This document shows, in pieces, positions 6,407-11,951 of a DNA stretch of 11,951 nucleotides. The notes under the pieces were generated by a model. That model was not told the DNA's origin and did not search any database. It was given only the letters and a program-made list of their open reading frames with translations. Location: NCBI GenBank assembly GCA_016282055.1, contig JAEEJT010000131.1, positions 1-11,951 on the forward strand, read 5' to 3'. The translations under genes were made by a program, and so were the position numbers. This DNA comes from Bacilli bacterium (GTDB taxonomy: Bacteria; Bacillota_I; Bacilli_A; ML615J-28; CAG-698). How positions within the stretch are numbered: the first letter of the stretch is position 1; each line of letters begins with the position of its first letter.

Positions 6407-7537
6407 ATGACTAATAAACATGAATTAAAAAGAAATAAATGGATGCTAAATGGATTTCTAAAAAAGAAAGGGTATGACTGGTGGTGGCATTCTTTTACTG
6501 CAAAGAATTCAAAAGACGAGGAAGTTCCATTCTTTATTGAGTTCTTTACTATTAACCCAGGTTTGGGTGGAAAAGATGTTATTTATGGTCAACTTAATGA
6601 AAACAAAAAGAATAAAAAGAGACCATCATATTTAATGATAAAAGCTGGTTGTTGGGGAAAGAACAAAGTTCAGTTACATAGATTTTTTAGTTGGGATGAA
6701 GTAAATATTAGTAAGTCTTATCCTTATGAAATTAAATGTGATGATTGTTATGCCAGTGATGTTAAATTAAAAGGAAGTATAGAAGTTAGTAAAGAAGATA
6801 GCATTAATCATAAAGAATATATGAGTGATTATGGATCTATTTCTTTTGATTTAAATCTTGATAAGAAGATTGCTTTTAATGTTGGGTATGGAGCAAGTAC
6901 TATATTTAGAGCAATGGAGGCTTTTGAGATGTATTGGCATGCTGAAGGCATTAAAACATTAGTTGATGGAAAGATTATCTTAAATGGTGAAGAATATACT
7001 GTAAGTAAGGATTCATCATTTGGTTATTCTGATAAGAACTGGGGAAGAGGGTTTACATCTCCTTGGATTTGGCTTGCTAGTTCTAATCTTGAGAGCAATA
7101 TAACGCATAAAAAACTTACCAATAGTGCCTTTGATATTGGTGGAGGAAGACCTAAAATATATCAAATTGCTTTAGATAAAAAATTATTAGGTTCTTTTAC
7201 ATATGAAGGATGTGATTATGAATTCAATTTTTCTAAGGTTTTTTCTGGTAGTAAAACATATTTTAAATGTTATGAAACTAATGATAAGATTATTTGGGAT
7301 GTTACATTAAAGACTAAAAAGAATGTATTAATAACCCACATTGAATGTTTTAAAAACGATATGCTACTAGTTAATTATGAAGATCCACTTGGTAATAAGA
7401 AACATAATAGATTATGGAATGGTGGAAATGGTATTGGTAATATTAAATTGTATAAGAAAAATAAAAAAGAACTTATATTGATTGATGACATGGAATGTAA
7501 AAATGTTGGATGTGAATATGGTGAATATGATAAATAG
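6407..7537 (+). CDS. Tocopherol-cyclase-like protein (CrtC/AttH-type lipocalin superfamily)
   Basis: The protein resembles bacterial relatives of plant tocopherol cyclase (VTE1), which share a two-lobed beta-barrel fold with CrtC/AttH hydrolases. The substrate is unknown; these bacteria are not expected to make tocopherol. Seen in the sequence: a Trp-rich start GYDWWWHSF (about 22-30) and the family signature YSDKNWGRGF followed by PWIWL (residues 207-223), corresponding to the EKNWG...W.W motif. There is no signal peptide or membrane segment, so it is probably cytoplasmic. I place the start at ATG 6407, because GAGGG (6397-6401) stands 5 bases before it; the in-frame ATG 6395 has no binding site. 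That gives 376 residues. The gene is 9 bases from the next, a membrane flavodoxin, so the pair probably works on the same hydrophobic or redox substrate. The family call is fairly good; the role is unknown. Confidence 0.75.
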   Translation: MTNKHELKRNKWMLNGFLKKKGYDWWWHSFTAKNSKDEEVPFFIEFFTINPGLGGKDVIYGQLNENKKNKKRPSYLMIKAGCWGKNKVQLHRFFSWDEVNISKSYPYEIKCDDCYASDVKLKGSIEVSKEDSINHKEYMSDYGSISFDLNLDKKIAFNVGYGASTIFRAMEAFEMYWHAEGIKTLVDGKIILNGEEYTVSKDSSFGYSDKNWGRGFTSPWIWLASSNLESNITHKKLTNSAFDIGGGRPKIYQIALDKKLLGSFTYEGCDYEFNFSKVFSGSKTYFKCYETNDKIIWDVTLKTKKNVLITHIECFKNDMLLVNYEDPLGNKKHNRLWNGGNGIGNIKLYKKNKKELILIDDMECKNVGCEYGEYDK

Positions 7538-7546
7538 GAGAATAAA

Positions 7547-8467
7547 ATGAGATTAAAGTTATTTCGAGGTTTTAGTTTATTTTTTACTATTTTTATTGGT
7601 ATTGGTGCTTTTGTTGGGGGAATATGTATGCTTATTAAACCTGACGGAAGTATATTACATATGGAAGGTATGCTTGTTTATTTTAAAGTATTGCCTTTTA
7701 GTGATGTATTATTTAAAGACTATATATTTTCTGGTATTAGTTTAATTATTGTTAATGGTATTACTAATTTAATAACTTTTATATATCTTTTATTAAATAA
7801 AAAAATAGGATATATTTTAACGCCTATTTTTGGTTTTACTTTAATGTTATGGATATGTATACAGTTTTATATGTTTCCAAAAAATATATTGGATACATTA
7901 TACTTTATATTTGGTATTTTACAATTATTGTGTGGATATATTGCTTTAGTTTCTTTGAATCAAGAAAACTTTAAATTTAATGAATTAGATTATCCTTATA
8001 TTAATAATACTAGTGATACATTAGTTATATATTTTTCTCGTATGAAATATACTAAAAAGATAGCATATGAAATAGCTAATGAAGCAAAATGTTCTATATA
8101 TGAAATTACTACACCTGAAAGAACTAATGGAACTTTAGGATTTTGGTGGTGTGGAAGATTTGGAATGCATAAATGGAAGATGGATATTAACTTAGATATT
8201 GATATAAATAAGTTTAGTAAGATTATTATAGTAACTCCTATTTGGGTATTTAGGATGTGTAGTCCTATTAGAACATTTATTATTGATAATAAAGATATAT
8301 TAAATACTAAAGATGTTAGTATTATATTTAATCATTTTAATCCATGGTTACCAAAGAAAGCTATTAGTGAAGTTAAATCATATATAAATATAAATAACAT
8401 AACTTCTTTTACAACAATGCTTTCACATACATTTAAAAAGAAAAATAACTGTTTAAGTAAATCTTAA
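7547..8467 (+). CDS. Four-helix membrane protein with C-terminal flavodoxin domain
   Basis: A 306-residue protein in two parts. Residues 1-140 hold four hydrophobic segments (about 6-30, 58-83, 87-110 and 114-137). From about 157 a flavodoxin-like domain begins: strand TLVIYFSR (158-165), then MKYTKKIAYEIA, a core strand KIIIVTPIWVFRMCSPIRTFI matching the PIW...P.R.F motif of flavodoxins, and a last strand VSIIFNHF. Flavodoxins bind FMN as one- or two-electron carriers. The phosphate loop normally reads S-R-T-G-N-T; here it is S-R-M-K-Y-T, so FMN binding may be altered. The ATG has GGAG 8 bases upstream, and the gene is in an operon with the tocopherol-cyclase-like gene. The last codons are part of the terminator stem. 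Function is inferred as membrane-linked electron transfer. Confidence 0.8.
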   Translation: MRLKLFRGFSLFFTIFIGIGAFVGGICMLIKPDGSILHMEGMLVYFKVLPFSDVLFKDYIFSGISLIIVNGITNLITFIYLLLNKKIGYILTPIFGFTLMLWICIQFYMFPKNILDTLYFIFGILQLLCGYIALVSLNQENFKFNELDYPYINNTSDTLVIYFSRMKYTKKIAYEIANEAKCSIYEITTPERTNGTLGFWWCGRFGMHKWKMDINLDIDINKFSKIIIVTPIWVFRMCSPIRTFIIDNKDILNTKDVSIIFNHFNPWLPKKAISEVKSYININNITSFTTMLSHTFKKKNNCLSKS

Positions 8468-8482
8468 ACAGTTTTTATTTTT
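8447..8482 (+). terminator. Rho-independent terminator overlapping the flavodoxin gene end
   Basis: An 11-base perfect stem, AACTGTTTAAG (8447-8457) and CTTAAACAGTT (8463-8473), with loop TAAAT, followed by TTTATTTTT (8474-8482). The stop codon TAA (8465-8467) lies in the 3' arm. An A-rich flank on the 5' side could let it act in both directions. Confidence 0.9.
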
Positions 8483-8498
8483 AATTATTTAAAAACTA

Positions 8499-8527
8499 TA
8501 GACAATAAATATAAAAAGTAATATAAT
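8499..8527 (+). promoter_or_regulatory. Sigma-A promoter of the zinc operon
   Basis: TAGACA (8499-8504), a 17-base spacer and a perfect TATAAT (8522-8527). The predicted start, near 8534, lies inside the palindrome at 8533-8547. Confidence 0.85.
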
Positions 8528-8532
8528 AAATA

Positions 8533-8547
8533 TGCGAGTAATTCGCA
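8533..8547 (+). promoter_or_regulatory. Fur-family (probable Zur) operator, 7-1-7 palindrome
   Basis: TGCGAGT-A-ATTCGCA is a 7-1-7 inverted repeat with a single mismatch (inner G against A). It has the geometry of Fur-family boxes (Fur TGATAAT-N-ATTATCA; Bacillus Zur TCGTAAT-N-ATTACGA) with a different core, TGCG. Partial symmetry extends outward (AAT at 8529-8531, ATT at 8549-8551). It covers the transcription start and ends 5 bases before the ribosome binding site of the Fur-family gene, so a bound repressor would block initiation. Autoregulation by the neighbouring protein is inferred. Confidence 0.75.
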
Positions 8548-8562
8548 AATTGGAGGTTTAAT

Positions 8563-8988
8563 ATGAGAAACTATAATACCCAACAAAGAAAGATTTTACT
8601 TGATTTTTTTAGAAGTCATTTAGATGAATATTTTTCAACATCAGAAATCATTGGAAATTTAAAAGAATATGATATTAGTAATAGCGCTATTTATAGAAAT
8701 TTAAGTTCTTTAGAAAATGATGGAAAATTAAAAAGAATTTCTAAAAATGGTGATAGAAAGACATATTATCAATATATTGATTCATCTACTTGTAAAGGTC
8801 ATATTCATCTTTCTTGCATTAAATGTGGTATAACAACTCATGTGTCTGATAGAGCAAGTGAAAAGCTAGCTAGTGTTTTGAAAGAGTATAATAGTTTTAC
8901 AATTGATAATGATGAAACTGTTATTTATGGGTTATGTAAAAAATGTGGTGGTAGTTCTTTTGTATTAAACTCAAAATTGTTTAGGTAA
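8563..8988 (+). CDS. zur: Zur, zinc-responsive Fur-family repressor
   Basis: DNA-binding metal sensor of 141 residues, the usual length. The N-terminal winged helix (1-75) has the recognition helix NSAIYRNLSSLENDG (40-54). The C-terminal dimer domain carries the structural zinc site Cys85-x2-Cys88 and Cys125-x2-Cys128. Cys77, His80 and His82 in TCKGHIHL match the regulatory-site ligands known in Zur proteins (Cys, His, His), which favours Zur over Fur or PerR; so does the znuABC cluster directly downstream. The later His common in the family is absent (DNDETVIYG). ATG 8563 has TGGAGG 6 bases upstream. It leads the operon, 9 bases before znuA, and probably represses itself through the palindrome at 8533-8547 when zinc is bound. 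Confidence 0.88.
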   Translation: MRNYNTQQRKILLDFFRSHLDEYFSTSEIIGNLKEYDISNSAIYRNLSSLENDGKLKRISKNGDRKTYYQYIDSSTCKGHIHLSCIKCGITTHVSDRASEKLASVLKEYNSFTIDNDETVIYGLCKKCGGSSFVLNSKLFR

Positions 8989-8997
8989 GGGGTATTT

Positions 8998-9972
8998 ATG
9001 AAAAAAATTTTTAAATCATTTATTTTATTTTTGTTTGTTTTAGTTTTCGTTAGTATTACAGCTTGTAATACTAAAAAAGAAAATGAGAAATTAAAAGTTG
9101 TTACAACTATATATCCAGAGTATGATTGGGTTATGAATGTAATTGGTGATAATAAAGATAAATTTGAAGTTAGTGTTTTATTAAATAATGGTACTGATTT
9201 ACATAGTTTCAACCCAAGTGTTGAGGATATATATAATATATCTACTTGTGATTTATTTATCTACGTTGGTGGAGAAAGTGATGAATGGGTTGATGATGTA
9301 TTTGAAAACTCAATAAATAAAAATATGATAACTCTAAATTTAGTTGATATTCTTGGTGATAATGCTAAAATAGAAGAACTTGTTGAAGGAATGCAAGGTG
9401 AAGAAGAAGGTAGTGAAGATGAGGAAGAAGAAACTGAATATGATGAACATGTTTGGTTATCTTTGAAAAATGCTATTATTTATGTTAATAAAATCAAAGA
9501 TAGTTTGATTACTCTTGATAAAGATAATGAAGAGAGTTATAAAACTAATGCATTAAATTATATTAATAAACTTTCTTCACTTGATAATTTATATAAAGAA
9601 TATATTGATAGTTGTACTTGTAAAACTTTATTATTTGGTGATAGATTTCCATTCCGTTATTTAGTTGATGATTACAACGTCACTTATTTTGCTGCATTTG
9701 TTGGATGTTCAACTGAAACTAATGCTAGTTTTGAGACTATCACATATCTAAGTAATAAAGTAAATGAACTAGGTTTAAGTTGTATTTTGAAAATAGATGG
9801 ATCTAATGGAGAAATTTCTGAAACTATTAAACAAAATACTAATTCTAAAGATCAAGTTATTTTAACTCTAGATTCTTTACAAACATTAAGTAAAAAAGAT
9901 TATGAATCTGGAAAAACATATTTAAAAGTTATGACAGATAACTTATCTATTATAAAACAAGCTTTAAAATAG
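8998..9972 (+). CDS. znuA: ZnuA/AdcA-type zinc-binding lipoprotein of an ABC importer
   Basis: Cluster A-I (SBP_bac_9) solute-binding protein that captures zinc, possibly manganese, outside the cell and delivers it to ZnuB. The signal peptide has a lipobox SITAC with lipidated Cys23. The mature domain begins KVVTTIYPEYDWV (33-45). Metal ligands: His69 in DLHSFNPS and His151 in DEHVWLS. The third His of classical ZnuA (HxAFxY) is replaced by GDRFPFRYL (214-222), a variant I recall from other Bacillota homologues; Asp215 may take its place, with Asp/Glu near KIDGSNGE as the fourth ligand. The metal-gathering loop before His151 (about 134-150) is acidic, with ten Glu or Asp and no His, unlike the His-rich loop of many ZnuA proteins. 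AAGGGG stands 5 bases before the ATG. The role is secure from context, the exact metal less so. Confidence 0.9.
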   Translation: MKKIFKSFILFLFVLVFVSITACNTKKENEKLKVVTTIYPEYDWVMNVIGDNKDKFEVSVLLNNGTDLHSFNPSVEDIYNISTCDLFIYVGGESDEWVDDVFENSINKNMITLNLVDILGDNAKIEELVEGMQGEEEGSEDEEEETEYDEHVWLSLKNAIIYVNKIKDSLITLDKDNEESYKTNALNYINKLSSLDNLYKEYIDSCTCKTLLFGDRFPFRYLVDDYNVTYFAAFVGCSTETNASFETITYLSNKVNELGLSCILKIDGSNGEISETIKQNTNSKDQVILTLDSLQTLSKKDYESGKTYLKVMTDNLSIIKQALK

Positions 9973-9984
9973 AAGGAGAATATT

Positions 9985-10707
9985 ATGGCACAAATTTCAT
10001 GCAAGAAACTTTGTATAGGATATGATAATTTAGATGTTGTTATTAATTTAAAATTTGAAGTCAATACTGGTGATTATCTTGCAATTGTTGGTGAAAATGG
10101 TGCTGGCAAATCGACTTTAATTAAAACAATATTAGGATTAATTAAACCATTATCAGGTGAAATTATATTTGGTGATGGATTAGTTAAAAATGAAATAGGA
10201 TATCTTCCTCAACAAACTGTTGTACAAAAGGATTTTCCTGCTTCTTGTTTTGAAGTAGTTTTATCTGGATTTGTTTCCAAATTAGGATTTAAACCTTTTT
10301 ATAATAAAGAGTTAAAGAATAAAGCATTAGAAAGAATGAAAGAAATGGGCCTTGAGGGGCTTGAAAAAACGTCATACAAAGAACTTTCCGGTGGTCAACA
10401 ACAAAAAGTCCTTTTGGCAAGGGCCATTTGTTCTACTACAAAAGTATTAATATTAGATGAACCAGTTAGTGGACTTGATCCTAAAGCAACTGGTGAAATG
10501 TATGAGTTGATATCTAATTTAAATAAAAAAGGTATAACTATTATTATGATTAGTCATGATGTTAATTCTAGTATAAAATTTGCTAATAAAATATTACATA
10601 TTGGATCTAATACTTTCTTTGGTAGTAAAGATGATTATATAACAAGTGATCTGGGTAAAAGATTTATTCATTTAGGAGGCAAATGTTGTGATAGAATTAT
10701 TGAATAA
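9985..10707 (+). CDS. znuC: ZnuC, ATPase of the zinc ABC importer
   Basis: Cytoplasmic ATPase that drives zinc import through ZnuB. Walker A GENGAGKST (36-44), Q-loop LPQQ (74-77), signature LSGGQQQK (134-141), Walker B VLILDEP (154-160), D-loop SGLD and H-loop His191 in MISHD are all present, so it should be active. At 240 residues it has normal length for the family. The C-terminus GGKCCDR carries a Cys pair of unknown meaning. AAGGAG precedes the ATG, and the gene is 12 bases after znuA. Its last 20 bases overlap the start of znuB, which points to translational coupling. Confidence 0.95.
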   Translation: MAQISCKKLCIGYDNLDVVINLKFEVNTGDYLAIVGENGAGKSTLIKTILGLIKPLSGEIIFGDGLVKNEIGYLPQQTVVQKDFPASCFEVVLSGFVSKLGFKPFYNKELKNKALERMKEMGLEGLEKTSYKELSGGQQQKVLLARAICSTTKVLILDEPVSGLDPKATGEMYELISNLNKKGITIIMISHDVNSSIKFANKILHIGSNTFFGSKDDYITSDLGKRFIHLGGKCCDRIIE

Positions 10708-11545
10708 ACTATCTACATATTTAAGTCTTCCTTTTGTTAGATATGCTTTAATTGTTGGTGTATTGATTGCATTGTGTAGTTCTTTACTTGGGGTTATTCT
10801 CGTTTTAAAGAGATTTTCTTATATTGGTGATGGATTAAGTCATGTTGCTTTTGGTGCAATGGCAGTTAGTGCTATTTGTGGCTTAACTAACCAAATGGTT
10901 ATTATTATGCCTGTTACTATTGTTAGTGCAATTTTACTTTTAAAGTCAGGTGAAAATAGTAAAATAAATGGTGATGCTCGAATTGCGATGATTTCTGTTG
11001 GAGCATTAGCTATTGGTTATTTACTTATGAATATATTCCCTGTTTCTTCTAATATATCAGGTGATGTATGTACATCATTATTTGGTTCTATATCTATTCT
11101 TACTTTAAGTAAAGCTGATGTTTGGATTTGTATAATTGTTTCTATTATTGTTTTATTATTATTTGTTTTATTTTATAATAGAATATTTGTTATGACTTTC
11201 GATGAAAACTTTGCTAAAGCAACAGGAGTTAAAGCAAAACTATATAATTTTTTTATTGCTATAATTATTGCTGTTGTTATTGTTTTAGCAATGAATTTAG
11301 TTGGTTCTTTATTAATTAGTGCATTAGTTGTATTTCCAGCTTTATCAAGTATGAGAGTTTGTAATAATTTTAAATCTGTTACAATAGTTTCTGCTATTAT
11401 TTCAGTTATTTCAAGTGTTTTTGGTATATTAGTTTCTATACTTGCTTCAACTCCAGTTGGTGCTACTATTGTTTTCGTTGATATAATTGCTTTTATTATA
11501 TGTTATATACTTGGAATAGTTTTAAGAGCATTTAAATTAAGATAG
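10688..11545 (+). CDS. znuB: ZnuB, permease of the zinc ABC importer (GTG start)
   Basis: Integral membrane permease of the ABC-3 family, 285 residues with about eight hydrophobic segments. Family landmarks are FVRYALIVGVLIALCSSLLG at the start, then VLKRFSYIGDGLSHVAFG (about 38-55), the conserved region that contacts ligand and ATPase, and MNLVGSLLISALVVFPALSS (about 201-220). The GTG at 10688 is chosen because AGGAGG (10674-10679) stands 8 bases upstream, and the frame continues as VIELLNKL with no better start. It overlaps znuC by 20 bases. Identity is secure. Confidence 0.94.
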   Translation: MIELLNKLSTYLSLPFVRYALIVGVLIALCSSLLGVILVLKRFSYIGDGLSHVAFGAMAVSAICGLTNQMVIIMPVTIVSAILLLKSGENSKINGDARIAMISVGALAIGYLLMNIFPVSSNISGDVCTSLFGSISILTLSKADVWICIIVSIIVLLLFVLFYNRIFVMTFDENFAKATGVKAKLYNFFIAIIIAVVIVLAMNLVGSLLISALVVFPALSSMRVCNNFKSVTIVSAIISVISSVFGILVSILASTPVGATIVFVDIIAFIICYILGIVLRAFKLR

Positions 11546-11547
11546 AT

Positions 11548-11937
11548 ATGTCAAAACTAAGACTTATATTTGTTATTATTATTGGATTTATAGGTTTATT
11601 ATTATTTTCTGTTTTAATTGAAACAAATAATAGTGAAAAAGATACAAGTGTAGATATTGATTTAACAAGTTTAAACAATAATCTTGCTTATTCTCAAGTT
11701 AAGCAAATGAATAATTTCAAAGATGATTATGAGGGCAAGTCTATTAAAATATATAGTTATGTATATAATGAAGATGATAACTATTATTTTGAAATAAAGG
11801 ACCAAATGGGCTGTTGTAATATAAAACTTGATATTGATAGAAATTGTAATAACTTATTTATTGATAAAACTAATAGAAAAGTTCGAGTAATAGGGATATT
11901 TAAAAATGGAGTTATAACTGATTGTAAATTAGTTTAA
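11548..11937 (+). CDS. Membrane-anchored OB-fold-like protein of the zinc operon
   Basis: A 129-residue protein with one N-terminal hydrophobic anchor (about 6-25) and an outward domain. The segment DLTSLNNNLAYSQVKQM (38-54), then DYEGKSIKIYSYVY (about 59-72), a Cys pair in QMGCCNIKLD (about 86-95) and VRVIGIF near the end resemble, from memory, unnamed OB-fold proteins that often follow znuB in Bacillota (DLT-L-S-MVYAEV, GK-V---G, ACC motifs), related in part to the C-terminus of DUF1980/TIGR03943 (YcgQ-like) proteins. The CC pair could bind metal. The start codon is 2 bases after the znuB stop without a clear ribosome binding site, so translation probably depends on znuB. It shares the operon and probably the zinc control. 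The family match is inference; the biochemical role is unknown. Confidence 0.7.
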   Translation: MSKLRLIFVIIIGFIGLLLFSVLIETNNSEKDTSVDIDLTSLNNNLAYSQVKQMNNFKDDYEGKSIKIYSYVYNEDDNYYFEIKDQMGCCNIKLDIDRNCNNLFIDKTNRKVRVIGIFKNGVITDCKLV

Positions 11938-11951
11938 TAATATTTAAAAAG

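Noticed and set aside
8528..8562. Riboswitch in the leader of the zinc operon
   Set aside because: The leader is under 30 bases; the palindrome is better explained as a Fur-family operator.
8925..9212. Minus-strand frame of 95 codons over the zur/znuA junction
   Set aside because: It covers the ribosome binding site and signal peptide of znuA, both clearly functional on the plus strand, and has no family resemblance.

Overview
The window is a very AT-rich stretch of a Bacillota genome, read as Bacilli-like or Mollicutes-related (for example an Erysipelotrichales or RF39-type gut lineage). This rests on base composition, strong AGGAGG-type ribosome binding sites, the UvrA and WhiA sequences and the Zur/ZnuABC gene order. 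TGA ends at least one gene (2574-2576), so the Mycoplasma code does not apply. Every supported gene is on the plus strand. The lineage placement is an inference, since no search was possible.

Layout. (1) 1-3533 is a housekeeping operon: the 3' three quarters of uvrA, a short unknown membrane protein, and whiA, with gaps of 8 and 3 bases. (2) 3542-4337 holds a promoter, a membrane-anchored protein with a thioredoxin-like tail but no CxxC, and a tRNA-Ser(GCU) with its own promoter and terminator. (3) 4338-6406 looks accessory. A duplicated promoter/leader element precedes an AAA+ ATPase of the DUF4143 type. It is followed by a frameshifted gene that appears to join the start of a GNAT acetyltransferase to a Fic domain, then a small ORF of doubtful reality. 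(4) 6407-8482 is a two-gene unit, a tocopherol-cyclase-like protein and a four-helix membrane protein with a C-terminal flavodoxin domain, closed by a strong terminator. (5) 8499-11937 is a zinc-uptake operon: a sigma-A promoter with a Fur-type 7-1-7 palindrome at the start of transcription, then zur, znuA, znuC, znuB and a membrane-anchored OB-fold-like protein with a CC pair.

How the parts work together. The zinc operon is the clearest system. The Fur-family repressor probably binds the palindrome TGCGAGTAATTCGCA when zinc is plentiful and shuts off itself and the ZnuABC importer. The last gene of that operon belongs, by recalled similarity, to a poorly described family found beside zinc transporters, and is the best candidate here for a little-studied function. 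The 4338-6406 segment, next to a tRNA gene and with a broken chimeric gene, looks like a recombined accessory insert. I did not find a convincing complete new defence or mobile system in this window.
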